From the NCBI GenBank assembly GCA_027422505.1, contig JAPQWV010000411.1, positions 124,001 through 188,000 of the forward strand: a stretch of 64,000 nt of DNA, written 5' to 3'. Source of the DNA: Craterostigma plantagineum. Taxonomy: Eukaryota; Streptophyta; Magnoliopsida; Lamiales; Linderniaceae. The notes under the pieces were generated by a model that was not told the origin of the DNA, did not search any database, and saw only the letters and a list, made by a program, of their open reading frames with translations. Within the stretch, counting starts at the first letter, position 1. Each line of letters starts with the position of its first letter. Shown here piece by piece: positions 35,008 to 47,390 of the stretch. A program made the translations under genes and the position numbers.

Positions 35008-37911
35008 TGTGACGACCCTACTTTTCTAATTAGGTTTATGGGCGGATTTTCGCAACGTAAGTCGCGGAAGACCCGTCTAACAAAAACTTTTTCCTAGAGT
35101 AATATACATTACGACAAAATGTCGTCTACATAGTCAGTCTATACAAAGGCCGTAGCCCCAAAATAATAACATAGCAAAAACCCTAACGCCGCTCCACAGG
35201 TCGCATCCATGTACCGCCCTGCCCTCAAAAGTCCGTGGAGCACCGCCACCAGCCGCCTCAGTCTCGACGCGTATCGGCGTCAGACTCAGTACCTACAACA
35301 CGTAAACACTGAGCAATTTGCCCAGTAGGTGAATAAAATGCATGTATGCAAGTGTGCACTCAATCCCAATCCCATATCTCACAACATGATATAATGCACA
35401 CTCTTTCTTTTCCCACATCCTATCTCATTTCTTACAACACAGGGCCCTAGGTTAGGCTCGGCATCCACGCGCGCAATAAATATCATGGGTGGTCACGTTA
35501 TTCCACCCGTATCCAATGTCATGGGTGATAACACCCGTATCCAATATCATGGGTAATAACCCATAGTCATGGGCGGTCAGACCCGTATCAGTACCATGGG
35601 TAATATATCAATATACCCGTATCCATATCAGCGGTATGCACCTCGAATCGACCACATCCGAGTAGACAGATCGATCACGTCTGTCTCCGTTAAGTGGCCT
35701 GCGAGCCCAACCTCAAACAATAACCAAAATCTTCTCAATCTACCCCAATCGTTCGTATATCAAATCATCACCGTATCGCTACGGTGGAAACCATCTCTCA
35801 ACCTGATGTGATATGCACACGCTATGCATATAAGCATAATAACATATAAAACATGATCCGTATGAAATATACGTAAAAACACATAAAACACGTATTTCAC
35901 ATAAATCACTTAATCACATAAAATCACATAATTCACATATGTGTTTACGCATTGTAGATGGATGATCCACCTACCTGTCCTCCCGCTACCGCCAAATAGA
36001 AGGTCTGGCGTAGTTCCTATATATCGATCCTCTGAATATAATAAATATTTTCATATTAATATATTTACTAAGTCATATAAATTTCGAAAATGCTAAAATT
36101 ATCAAAACCCTAAAATACCGAAAATTTATTAATTTAAAACAAAATGTCGAAATAATCTAATAATGTCGAGACCTTTTATATACTGAAAGAGGTAGATCTC
36201 GAGATTATGTGTCAAAGCTTTACAAATGTCGAGACTAGCCTTAATAGAAATGTCGAAATCTATTCCTGCCAAAATATCGAATGTAAAAGTCGAGACTTTC
36301 TAAATGTCGAAACCGTATTAATAAAATGTCGAAACAGCAATTAGAAAATATCGAGACCACTATTTCTTGAAACATGTCGAAATCCATTCCTATAAAATGT
36401 CGAATACAAATGTCGAGTTCTTTTATACAACAATTGTCGAAACCATTACTTCTTGAAAATGTCGAAACCACCTTTGTAAAATGTCGAGATATTCGAACAA
36501 CAGATAAAATGTCGAGACCTAAAAACGTATAAATGTCGAGTCCTAAGAGAACAAGTATAAATTTCGAAATCTTTAGTTATTATACTTATCGACTTTTTAT
36601 GATACATCCCGATATTTTCCTATTATGTCGACATTTACATGCATCTCGATATCCAACAAATGTCGAAGTGTTTCTTACTCAAAAATGTCGAGGTTTTACA
36701 ATTAAATAATGTCGAGCTCCCTACAAATGTCGAGTTAGCATGTCGACATTATTATGATATCGATATTTATATAGGCAAATCTCGAGATCCTTTTGTTGGG
36801 AAATAACTGTCGAGACATTACACATATCGATATCTTCTTATTACATATATATATGTCTCGACTTCTATCTTAAATTAACATATAATCATATATCGACATC
36901 CATATTCAAAACAATAAAAAGAAAACACATCTTTTGTCGAGATTTCATGAAACACCTATCGACATTCATCCTATCATTGCACACCATTAACTATGCATCT
37001 AATAATGTCGATTGAAACTACGAAACTACTTCAAGCAGCCTTCTTATTCATAATTCTAGTTCTTATTTCATCAATCTTTCAAGACATAACATATATCCTA
37101 TCCGAATATAGTTTAACCTACGTACTTAGTATAAATCGATGTTCCCAAGCTAGGCCTTTGTCGTCCTTCTTACACCCCAAATTATTAATTCCACATAAAT
37201 TCTTGCAAGCCTAAACGAATTTCATGCTTTAGGGTTTTCTAAACCTTCGTGAAACTTCTGCCCGAGATTCATCAAATTTGCACATCGTTAGCTAAACATA
37301 AATTAACGTGGTTTGAAACTTGAAAATCCAGCTCTAAACTACAACTAATATGTTCACAATTCCTTTAAAGAAACGTACCTAATTACTTAAAATATTAACA
37401 CATCTGATCGTATGGTAAACATAAGAAAATAATAATTACATTAATGATGAAGCTTCGTTCTTACCTCAAAATTTGATGTCAACTCGTTACACAATTGCAC
37501 CTAGGAGTTGAATTTCCTATTTGTTCTCAGTTTCTTCGTTAATCAGGTATATCTTCCTCCTTATCCTTTGTTATTTGTGTTACTAATGGATATATATGAA
37601 ATTCTCGAGGGTAATATTGATAAGACTAGGAGGTGACGAGATTTACTTTGAGCTTAAGAAAGCCTATCGATTTATCATGCTTTAGTGGTGTTGGGTCTCA
37701 TTCAAGGGTTAAATAAATTAAATATAGCCCAAGGCTTACTAACTAATATTATTATTTTCATTAAATTCTTGGCTAGAATTTGAAATTAATTGGAAGTTAT
37801 TACAATTTATGCTTTCATTTCAAACATATTATCATTATCGAAATTGCTAATTAATAGAATTACATTGTTAATTATATCCAAAATCCCGTATTAAATTTTA
37901 CGGGTATTACA
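35008..37911 (+). mobile_element. Solo LTR insertion S3 (2904 bp) in copia RNase H
   Basis: TGTGACGACCC...GGGTATTACA flanked by the perfect 5-bp duplication ACAAC (35003-35007 and 37912-37916). Removing it rejoins the RNase H motif text STTTDST. Same family as S2. A short-repeat patch (ATCATGGGT...ACCCGTATCC units) lies at about 35478-35610, and a motif-dense core at 36170-36960. No gag or pol inside. Confidence 0.9.
36170..36960. repeat. ATGTCGAAA/ATGTCGAGA motif cluster inside S3
   Basis: The word (A)ATGTCGA(A/G)A, with TCGACAT in reverse, recurs about 30 times over ~790 bp at roughly 15-40 bp spacing in AT-rich DNA. There is no strict period. Confidence 0.75.
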
Positions 37912-38281
37912 ACAACAGATTCCACTGCGAAGCAAAGTATATAGCAGCCTCTGAGGCACCTAAGAAAGGTGTTTGGATGAGAAAGTTCTTGGAGGAACTT
38001 GGTGTCGTTCCTGTAGCAGATAGGCCATTGCCATTGTGGTGTGACAATATTGGCGCTATTGCTCAGGTGAAAGAACTGAGGTCTCACAGCAGGTCCAAAC
38101 ATAAGAAAGAAAGTACCACGTGTTATGTTCGTTGAGAATGGCTACATAGCCGTGCAGAAGATAGCGACTGCGGAAAACGTGGCCGACCCGTTCACAAAGT
38201 CTCTATCACAGGCAGTGCTGGCTAGACATCTCGAAACGATGGGTATACTGCAGTGCATGGCATTGAGTGCAAGTGGGAGAT
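37912..38281 (+). pseudogene. RNase H end and polypurine tract of copia element C
   Basis: After S3 the RNase H resumes: a degenerate EYIAA region, KKGVWMRKFLEELGV, WCDNIGA, then ATAENVADPFTKSLSQAVL (ORF 38125-38328) and HLETMGI, the standard C-terminal text of copia polyproteins. AAGTGGGAGAT (about 38271-38281) is the polypurine tract. Confidence 0.85.
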
Positions 38282-40097
38282 TGTTAGGAATATCCCCTCG
38301 AATGCAATGCGAGGATAAGATTGTATAGGGCATTAGCTTATTTCTCATTCGACTTCTTATGAAATATGATAATTTCGTGTTTAATAAAGGCATTGTTCGT
38401 TTATTGTATATATGGTTCTTTACTTAGCATCTGGTAAAGCAATAAATGATCACATCTATCGGGTTGAGTCAATGTTCTCGATGGACACGAGTGGACTCTT
38501 AATCTCGAACATTAAACGTCCATAAGACTAAGGCTCCAGTTTGGTGCTGGATAACAATACGGCTTATTTGTCGATGACCTATCGTGTGCTGATATCCTGC
38601 TTGTAAGCAGAGGTCATGACTTGTGATACGAGTCGAATCAAAGAATTGAGTCGTTTCATGGACAACACACAGGTCGTACGGTCGAACGTGGGTTATTACT
38701 CAAGGAGTGTCAATGATCGACGACAACACTATAGTAGTTTGCGTGAACCTTAGACCGCAAGGGGCATTGACGGAGTTGACTTTGAATCTCGACTTTCACT
38801 AGTTTGCCTCGACCTAATTTGGTGTTAAATGGCTCAGCGTGCCAGATGTGGTCTGGATGGTGATTTGTGATTGCTGGGCTCATACCGCCAAGTACGGATT
38901 CATAATCTCGTAAGTAATCAAGACAAGTGTCCTATGTGACTGGCGACGGGAAATTACGAATCCTTAGCTAAGGTATTGAACTAACTCATGTTAGACATGA
39001 AGGGTAGTTTGGTAATTTGCCTCGTCTCCATTTTATCATAAAATTGAGTTCAGTGAGTTTGACATAGACCATGGCTCTCACTCGATTGGGACACAGCTGA
39101 ATGATTTATACGTAGTACTATAATCTATATTAAAGTTTTGGAATAAAGACTAGACGAAATTCGCACTCAAATCGGGTTACGATCCGGTACTGCGGGATTG
39201 TCAAGGTAACTACCGAACTCTTGGATTCCTCCCTTGCCGGTTGAGTCGAAGCTAGAGAGTCGGACTTAAAAAGGATCATCAACGTGGGCCTCGGGCGGCT
39301 TAATGGACCGAAGTCGGACTTCGTATGAAACTAATTTTAGGATTTGGACTTGGTCAGATGCTTAAAAGGCTTGAGGGTAAAATCAAAATTTAACTATAAG
39401 CTGATTTTCAGATTATACATAGGGAAGTAATTTCAAGAATTATATATAAATATGAAAATAATATATTTGGAATATTACTTATTTTAAGTTGAAATTTCAA
39501 AATTAATCTAGGATTAATTTTCGAATTTTATATCATATTTAAAGATACTTAGTTTGACTTGGCAGTTAAGTTAATTTTCTAATAAAAGCAAGTTTCCTTA
39601 AGTTTGAATTTTGGATTCCAAAGAGAGAAAGATAAGGCAAAAATCTCTCCACTCAAGGAGTAAAAATTCGAAAACTTGGGAAGATTTTGGAATTTTCGAT
39701 CTAGCACTAGTTAAATAGGGCAACCCTATTTCATAATTGAGAAGCCAATTTTAGAAATTGCTGAGGCACAACACACACACCGAAACGCACACACCTTCTC
39801 CTGAAGCGACGGATCGATTCTCTCTAGCCATCTTTAAAGAATCGAATATGTGGTACACTGCGAGGTCGGCATGACAATCTAGTGCCATTCACCACCATCG
39901 TCGTAGAGTTGAAGAAAAGGATGAGGAGCTGCCACTCCCTTCAACTGGTATTTCTCTACGGGTTTGACCCGCCCTATTACATGTCAATGTGTTATTATTC
40001 TCATCCGAGCTATGAAGGCAATCGGGAAACTCGGAAAATTTTTGTTCCGCACCATACCCGGAAATGTAGCGTACGTGACACACCTAGTAACCCAACA
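38282..40097 (+). repeat. 3' LTR of copia element C (1816 bp)
   Basis: TGTTAGGAATATCCC...AGTAACCCAACA. Colinear with 20904-22826. It directly abuts a minus-strand copia integrase fragment (40098), with no matching target duplication on the far left flank. Confidence 0.85.
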
Positions 40098-40497
40098 CTA
40101 GTAACCGACCTGTGCCTCAATACTCCCTCAGCATTGCAGAATTCCTGAAATCACTAGAACCGAATTCCAGACCGTTATCTGTTCTTAAGATTTTTATCTT
40201 CTTTCCTGCTTGAGTTTCAACAATTCTTTTCCATTTCTTGAACCATTCAAGTGCTTCTGATTTGTGTTTCAAGATCGTTACCCAGACCTTACGAGAATAT
40301 TCGTCAATTATCGACATAAAATAAAGACCCCTACCATGAGATGGTACATTTGCTGGACCCCATAAGTCTGAGTGGACATACTCAAACATTTCCTTCGATC
40401 TATGTAGTCCCATGTTGAACTTTACTCTGTACGCCTTGCCATAAACAGACATTTCACAGAAGCCACGATCATTTAGTTTCCCATTTCCAAGCATGCT
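40098..40497 (-). pseudogene. Copia integrase core fragment (element L)
   Basis: The minus-strand frame reads ISMLGNGKLNDRGFCEM, EYVHSDLWGPANVPSHGRG, YFMSIIDEYSRKVWV and IKILRTDNGLEFGSSDFRN, then a frameshifted REY...RHRSVT. HSD and RTDNG supply the first two acidic residues of the integrase triad. The third lies beyond the break. It is cut on one side by the C-family LTR (40097) and on the other by the Athila LTR (40498). Its sequence differs clearly from the integrase of element C, so it is another copia lineage. Confidence 0.85.
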
Positions 40498-42080
40498 GAT
40501 CGACACGTGGTGTGCTACTATACTTTGCAAGTGCGACAAGTGATATTATAAAAACGAATACCTAATTACTATCACCAACGTGCGATAGGCAGTGGACCTA
40601 TCGTTTGTGTCTTCGATCGATCATTCTCTGCTTCATAGAGGAGGGGTGCAGTAAAGTGAGTAAACGAGTATCGAACACAAGGAATAAATTAAGTACTATT
40701 AGTGACCTATGGACTCGATATTTAGCCTAAATAAAATAAGCAGATGATTTTACGAACTATCCTAACAGATTACTCCTAAATCCACTAGAGATTCAAAGAA
40801 CACGCCTAAAATTGGTAAGAGCGCTTTCAGATAAAAAAGATGTGCTCGGGATTCGAATCCCGCTAGGTATTATTGCCTAAGACAATAAATTATCGTTCTT
40901 ACGTGATTCTGACTAGATCGCAGTAATTTCCTACCCGCTAACGAATTTGCTATCGTCCTAAACGCTCGCGGGGATCTAAAATTCGGTAATTACAAACGGC
41001 GAGGATCGAGTATTTGCTTTCGCCCTATACTCGAATCCTATCTTTTACGAACGAACTAATCATCGTTTAGCTGTCGCCCTAAACGATTTTCCACATATTC
41101 ACTTTAACACATAAACATAAGCGAAGAAACAATTTCATAGAACGATAATTAGTCATAAACACGAGTCACGATAACATACATCTTAAATACGAAATAACCT
41201 AGCGTTCATCTAATCCCAAACACATAGGGAATTTAGCTACTCATAATCAACGGAAAAGGAACGAAAGAAATAGAGAGAGAAGGAAGAATTATGATCTTGA
41301 ATACTGGCGAAGTAGGGATGGTAGCGTGGATGAATCTTCGTTCTTCGTTCAATTGGGCGTGATTGCGTCGTTGATCCGTCGCTCGCGCTCCGGGATGCAA
41401 TTCTGTGTTCTTTAAGGCTCTTTTTCTTCTCTAGATGATTTAGGGTTGATATGTTGTCGGTGTCCCCCTTTTCTGAGTTGAATTCTGGCCTTTATACTGA
41501 TTTTCGTAAGTGTCACGGCCTGGGACATGGGCTGTCACGGCCGTGACACTGTCGGGGCACAAAATGAGCTCACTGCCGTACGTCACGACCTCATGCAGTA
41601 GCGTCACGGCCGTGACACTGTGAACAGCCTTGCGACACTTTCGTATTTCGCTCAGATCGAGGGATAAACGATGTCCAATTGACCTGAAATTTTAATCATA
41701 GATTGAAGACACGACATTGTTGATTCTGAACAGAGGGCTTCTCAATCCGAGATATGGATTGAGAGATATGAATTTTCTAATGGTGCTTCTACTATGGGTT
41801 ACGACCTGGTGCAAGAAGTGTCACGGCCGTGACTTCCGGCAGTATAGTCTTCTGTCTCCTGTCACGGCCTGACGCACTGGGTGTCACGGCCGTGACATGA
41901 GTGTTTCCGTCTTTTTTGCTCCGTTTTGCCTCGTTTTCGCCCCTTTTCGCCCGAAAGTCGTCCTAAGCTCCTTCAATATCAAAATAAGTGTAAATAGGGC
42001 GAATAAACGCATAAAATGATTGCTAAAGCTCTATTATAACCAATTAGATACTACGATAAACGTTTGAAATACTTTTATCA
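40498..42080 (-). repeat. 3' LTR of Athila element I (1583 bp)
   Basis: Minus orientation TGATAAAAGTATTTC...CGTGTCGATCA. It corresponds to H's LTR at 44742-46179 (shared GTGCGACAAGTGAT, ACGAATACCTAATTACTATC, GATTCGAATCCCGCTAG). It contains four copies of the palindrome GTCACGGCCGTGAC at 41534, 41603, 41820 and 41883. Confidence 0.85.
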
Positions 42081-43930
42081 AACCTCCCCATACTTAAGCA
42101 TTTGCTTGTCTTCAAGTAAATTACAAGTGAGATAAAGTATCAAATCAAGATAACGGCACGATTGTTCACAACTTATCATGCTAGCTAGAAAGCACTAAAT
42201 GGAATCAAGCAAACAATCATGAATAATGCACCAATGATCGGCACCTATCAACCTGAACTTCCTTAGCACTTCTAAATCCAGAATCATACTTCACAAGGAT
42301 TCGCTCAAGTCACTCAGTGTATAGGCTAGTATATAATGAATCGCTCAAATCGTGCACTAGTCCGACCCCTACCATAAGCTTGCAAGCTAATCGCATATCT
42401 ACTACTTAAAGTGGCAAGCATAAATCTGAGGGTCTTTTCGGGTCGAAACGGTTCAAATTATAATGAAGCGACAAGCATATATACTGAACACGTAATCTTA
42501 AAGCTAGGACACGTAAGCGAAAAATCAAAGAATATAGCATGATCAAACTGAGTCACATGCCCCAACATAAGACTCAACATTCTCTCTTTGGAATCCTAGA
42601 CTTTTCTGCCCGACCCTCGCAACTCAGTTCACTTTCATTTTCTGCCCTTTCACCTTAGTTACACTCTAATTTTGTGCACTGCCCTTATTCCCTAAACATC
42701 AAGGTTTGGCTTTTGTCGCAAAGAATACATCGTCACAGCGAATGCCATGTACCTCGGGATACTTATTACCAAAACATATCTCTTGCAAAAGGATTATGGG
42801 CAGGCTTATGCAAGGGATCGGGTCATTTCAGAGAATGGTCAAGTAAGGTCGAGTCATTCCACGAATAGTAGAGAAGAACATTAAATCAGACATTGAAACA
42901 GTAACCCTCAAGTTCGACTTCTACTCTTTTCTAATCAACTCAGGTTCATATGATCTCTGGAGACTTGTTTGGGTTAGCGACTTTCATAGTTTTACGAGGT
43001 AAGTAAACAAATATGCCCGTGCTCAGAGTGGCTAACTGAGGGGATTTAGTCATGGTAGGGAAGTATGGCTATGGATTTAATTCCTAATGCCCTCATCATT
43101 TTCATACTAACGCACCAGAAATAGTTTCAACACGCATCAGACAGGCAAGTTCTAGAGAGATATAGACAAGGCACATCACACAACCAAGAAAATGAGAATA
43201 AGCTCGTCAGGCTCAACTCTCACAACGAAAAAGGGTTATGTGTACGAATCTCTCAAAGCAGCGGTATATCTATTCAAGCAGACACGATTCAATCAATCAT
43301 GCATATTCTAATTGCTCACAAAATTTCATGTCATGCAAACCAGCTTGAGATAAGCGCAAATAATCATGCCTGAGTTCAATAATTCATGCTTTTCTAACGA
43401 AATTGATAGTTCACGGACACGTCATAGAAAAAAATATTTCACGTAAATTCTCAACTTAAATTCCCCTCCCCACACTTAAGACTACGTTGTCCTCAGCATA
43501 AAAATGAATAAAGAAAGAGAAAAGAAGGCTAAAAAAGAACGGGACTCCCCTGACGAATAGTTGGCGTGGTCGTGACTGGACGCGTGAAGGTCGTGGATCG
43601 TGACTCGTGATATCCTGACATAACTAAAAAGAAAATGAAACGTAAAAAGGAACTAGACATAGATGATAATAATAATAGTAGTAGATTTCATATGCATCAT
43701 ATTCATAGGTAAATAAAAGAAAGTACTAGATAGATAAAACCTGGGTTGCCTCCCAAGTAGCCCTTTCTTTACCATCTTCAGCCGGACGTGCTTTCGTTCG
43801 CTTAGGGTGGCTGGAAGTCGAGGTACAACACCTCTTTTCTGCTTAAGTATCCCTCGACACATCCATGTCTTGGAGTTGTCGCTTTTTGCCGGACAGCGAT
43901 TTCAGCTCTAGTGGCGGTCGCTCCTCGTCC
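42081..43930 (-). other. Non-coding 3' region of Athila element I
   Basis: The minus-strand PPT TAAGTATGGGGAGG (42083-42096) is next to the LTR. The box CTACTTGGGAGGCAACCCAG is at 43741-43760, and CTTAAGTGTGGGGAGG near 43465. These are the usual landmarks between pol and 3' LTR in this group. There is no env-like ORF. Protease text joins this region directly near 43930 (a short RPPLELKSL remnant), so the whole RT-integrase part was deleted. Confidence 0.65.
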
Positions 43931-44741
43931 TTAACTTCTTTTGCTATTTTTGTCGATGGTCATCGTGGGCTCGTCGACTTCCTCCTTGCTCAAAACCTGT
44001 GATAAACCTTGCACAGAAGACGAGAGATCATGCTCAAAAGCATCTAAGTAATAACACTTATCATCATGCTCATTACTCTTTTTCATTGAATCAGACATAT
44101 TAAACGTAACCTTTTCACCATCTACCGTCAAAGTTAACGTCCCATTCCTAACATCTATCATGGTCTCGCCTATAGCTAGGAATGGTCTACCCAGAATCAA
44201 TGGAACATTGTCATCCTTGTTCATCTCTAGGATAACAAAATCAGCAGGGATAATGAACTTATCGACCTTAACTAGAACATCTTCGATAACACCTAGAGGA
44301 TATTTTATTGATCTATCGGCCAATTGAATACTCATCCTAGTAGGTCGTGGTTCACCTAATCCTAAGCGCTTAAACATAGAATACGGCATCAAATTTATAC
44401 TAGCGCCTAGATCAGCTAAAGCATGCTCAAAGTCACATATATGGCAAGAAATAGTAAAACTCCCTGGGTCCTTGAGCTTTTTTGGTATCTTACTCTGGAG
44501 TATCGCCGAGCACTGCCGAGCACTCTCCTTGTAGGTGTACAGTGGAGACGTGTTCGAGCTTTTGTCGATTTGTCAGCAAGTCCTTCGGGAACTTCACGAA
44601 ACTGAGCATCTGCATAATAGCTTCAACAAATGGTAAGTTAATATGTAATTCTATGCACATACCCATAAATTTGCTAAATAGCGCCTTGTCTTTATCCTTC
44701 TTCAGTCGTGCTGGATAGGGAACCTTCGGCTGGTATGGCTT
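43931..44741 (-). pseudogene. Athila gag end and protease (element I)
   Basis: The minus frame 44741-44490 reads KPYQPKVPYPARLKKDKDKA, FMGMCIELHINLPFVEAI and LLTNRQKLEHVSTVHLQGEC. A 10-bp tandem duplication (GCCGAGCACT twice, 44505-44524) then shifts the frame. The protease resumes as MPYSMFKRLGLGEPRPTRMS, IQLADRSIKYPLGVIEDVLV and VPLILGRPFLAIGETMIDV (43931-44392, 153 codons). The catalytic D-L/S-G-A block sits just upstream of the ATG, in the shifted stretch. In element H the homologous text is intact. Confidence 0.85.
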
Positions 44742-46179
44742 TGATAAACGCATTTTAGTGCGTTTATCGTAGTACTTTATTGGGGTATAACATAGTTTTA
44801 GCAATCACTTTGTGCATTTATTCAACATATTTACACTTATTTTGATATTAAAGGAGCTTAGGACGAGTTTCGGGCGAAAAGGAGCGAAAACGAGGCAAAA
44901 CGGCGCGGAAAAGGCGAAACTGCCCTCGGTCACGGCCAGACGCATCACGCGTCACGGCCGTGACAAGGGACAGAGAGCGAGAGAGCGGGGCGCTGACGAT
45001 GGTCACGGCCGTGACGCATAATGCGTCTGGCCGTGACGCGAGTCAGAATAGTCCGCTAATGAAGGTCACGGCCGTGACATGCAACGCACGTGGCCGTGAC
45101 GCAAGGCAGAGAGCATGACTGATGATGGTCACGGCCGTGACACCCTATGCACTTGGCCGTGATGCATGGTTTCGATTTTCTCGCATAGAGTCGGTGGTGG
45201 TCACGGCCGTGACGGCCCCTGTCCCAGGCCGTGACCTATGCGAAATTTCTTATAAAAGCCCAAATTCGACTCAGAAAGAGGGGACTTCGACCAGATACAA
45301 ATCCTAAACCCTCTAGAGACGAAAAATAGCACAAAAGAACGCAGAATCACGCCCCGGAGCGCAAGAGACGGAGTTCTACGCAAACGTGAACGAAGAACAA
45401 AGATCTACTCGAGCTTTCAACGATTATGAGTTCTTTTCTCTTAATTTCTATTTCCTTAGTTGTTTTTCCTTCTATTATGCGTAGCTAATTCCCTTTGTGT
45501 TTGGGATTAGATGAACGCTAGGATATTTCGTAGTTAAGACTTTTAATTATCATGACTATGTGTTTTGACTATTTATCGTTCTATGAAATTATTTCGTTGC
45601 TTTAATATGTCTATGTGTTAAAGTAATTGTTTGGAAAATCGTTTAGGGCGACGGCTAAATAACGATTAGGCCATTCGTAGAAGATAGGATTCGAGTATAG
45701 GGCGAAAGCAAATACTCGATCCTCGCCGTTAGTAATTAATGAATTTTAGATCCCCGCGAGCGTTTAGGGCGACAGCAAACTCGCGAGCGGGCAGGAAAAT
45801 TACTGCGATCTAGTCAAAATCACGTAGGAGCGATAGTTTATTGTCTTAGCCAATAATACCTAGCGGGATTCGAATCCCGGGCACTTTTTCTGATCTGAAA
45901 GCTTCGTATCAGTTTAACGTGTTCTTTGAATTTCTAGTCGATTTAGGGGTAAGTGTTAGGTTAAGTCATCAAAAATCTGCGTATTTTATTTAGGCTAAAT
46001 ATCGAGTCGATAGGTAATTACTAGTACTTGATTTATTCCTCGTGTTCGATACTCGTCTACTCACTTTACTGCACTACCAACGATAGGTTCACTGCCTATC
46101 GCACGTCGGTGATAGTAATTAGGTATTCGTTTTAATTATCACTTGTCGCACTTTTCATTCACACACCATGTGTCGATCA
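44742..46179 (+). repeat. 5' LTR of Athila element H (1438 bp)
   Basis: TGATAAACGCATT...GTGTCGATCA. Includes a palindrome ladder (44951-45213), a likely R/U5 stretch after TTATAAAAGCCC (45250-45262, TATA-like), and the conserved GCGAAAGCAAATACTCGATC and GATTCGAATCCCGGGCAC blocks also seen in element I. Confidence 0.9.
44951..45213. repeat. Ladder of GTCACGGCCGTGAC palindromes in the H LTR
   Basis: The perfect 14-bp palindrome starts at 44951, 45002, 45065, 45128 and 45200 (spacing 51, 63, 63 and 72). Half-sites GGCCGTGAC lie in between (for example near 45028, 45090, 45152 and 45225), forming imperfect ~60-bp units just upstream of the TATA-like box. Confidence 0.9.
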
Positions 46180-46185
46180 AGTTTT

Positions 46186-46203
46186 TGGCGCCGTTGCCGG
46201 GGA
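46186..46203 (+). other. Primer-binding site of element H
   Basis: TGGCGCCGTTGCCGGGGA, seven bases inside the LTR end. This is the tRNA-Asp-type primer site typical of Athila/Tat. Confidence 0.9.
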
Positions 46204-46406
46204 GTAAATTGATATTGGGAACACCGTAGTTCGGTAATTTAGCCACTTTTATTTGACGTCTTTATTTGCTATTACTATTTGCGTTATTTGTGTTATTTGC
46301 GTTATTTGTTTCCTGCGTTATTAGTACTATCGTAATCTTTTCGACGTTTTTATTATTCCTTTGCTAATTTTTGTTTTCACGTACTGAAGGTACGATTCAG
46401 CGGTGA

Positions 46407-47390
46407 ATGACCCGAAGCCATCCATCGGGTCCCATCGTTGACGCAGACCCAGATTTCGAGCGGAAGTTACGAAGGAAGCTTAAGTACGATACCGAAGGAG
46501 CATCAACCAGCTCTCAGGATCCGCTAGTTTGTTATTCAGAGGATAGTTTGCAGGAGTCAACCTTAAACTCCCGTGTAGAGACAACCGTAGATAGTCCAAA
46601 TACAAAAGCAACGATGGCGGACCACCGAGTGCCCGTCCACAACGTTCCGGAGGAGGAGCCAACACTTCAAGACCTCCTCAAAAATGCCGCGCTAGGCGGT
46701 ACTGAATCGGCGATCGTCATCCTGCCGATAGAGAACAACAACTTCGAACTGAAGCACTCCTGGCTTCAGATGATTTTCCAGACGGCCCAGTTTGAGGGCA
46801 ATCCCGACGACGACCCCTATTCCCACCTGAAGGCATTCTTGACGGTGATCGATACCATCAAGATCAATGGGGTCCCGGGCGACGCAATTAAGCTTATGCT
46901 GTTTCCGTTCTCGCTCAAGTTCAGGGCGAATGACTGTTTGGATATGTTGCTGCCCAGATCGATCACTACGTGGGAGGAGACGCGAGCCGCTTTCATCAAC
47001 CACCACTTCCCACTCTCGAAGGTGCTAAGGTTAAAGACAGAGATATCCCTATTCCATCAGAAGGACTCAGAAAACCTCTACGAGGTGTGGGAGCGATATA
47101 AGGCGCTACTGAAAAGGTGCCCGCAGCACGGGATGTCGAAGGCAGCCCAGATCAACCGATTCCATGAGGGGCTCAACGATCAGACTGTTCATATGTTAGA
47201 CGGAGCCGCAGGAGGAGGACTCGTGAAACTTAATGCCACCGATGCATGGAATTTAATCGAGGACTATTCGAGGAATAGTTTCATGAGGGGAAATACCAGG
47301 ATGAAGACACCCGGTGTATTTGGAGTTAGCGAGGAGACGGCCACTAATGCCAAGATCGAGGCGCTTCCAGCAACTTGCCTCGACGAACTC
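46407..47390 (+). pseudogene. Athila gag (element H), N-terminal and core part
   Basis: The frame opens at 46407 (MTRSHPSGPIVDADPDFERK). The gag core is AALGGTESAIVILPIENNNF, HSWLQMIFQTAQFEGNPDDD, PYSHLKAFLTVIDTIKINGV, DAIKLMLFPFSLKFRANDCL, WEETRAAFINHHFPLSKV and NLYEVWERYKALLKRCPQHG, the Retrotrans_gag pattern (W...F...F). The true frame passes into the +1 frame between 47340 and 47390 (EALP / QQLASTNSQLQ). The frame-0 text after that, to 47624, is out of register. One single-base change explains it. Confidence 0.9.

Larger units (their letters stand above)
20904..40097 (+). mobile_element. Ty1/copia element C (host of nested D and S3)
   Basis: It is bounded by two related LTRs, 20904-22826 and 38282-40097 (TGTTAGGAATAT...GGGTAACCCAAC(A)). 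The internal order is a GC-rich leader, (nested element D), gag tail, protease, integrase, reverse transcriptase, RNase H (split by S3) and polypurine tract. Protease-integrase-RT-RH is the Ty1/copia order. The flanks TAAGC (left) and CTAGT (right) do not match, so either the ends come from two insertions or recombination removed one flank. All frames are broken. Confidence 0.75.
40498..44741 (-). mobile_element. Athila (Ty3/gypsy) element I, internally deleted
   Basis: Minus strand, read from right to left: end of gag (44741-44490), protease (about 44440-43931), deletion of RT, RNase H and integrase, a non-coding 3' region, PPT and 3' LTR (42080-40498). LTR and protease match element H on the plus strand. 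The 5' half is missing; the break at 44741/44742 is the exact start of element H's LTR, so H probably inserted into I. Confidence 0.8.

Noticed and set aside
43501..43930. Env-like ORF in the Athila I 3' region
   Set aside because: No frame of useful length with a signal peptide or membrane segments; only the GGCAACCCA box and tracts are present.
44951..45213. Rolling-circle or phage-type origin from the palindromes
   Set aside because: The palindromes lie inside an LTR promoter region of an Athila element that has a normal retroelement primer site; nothing points to a DNA replicon.
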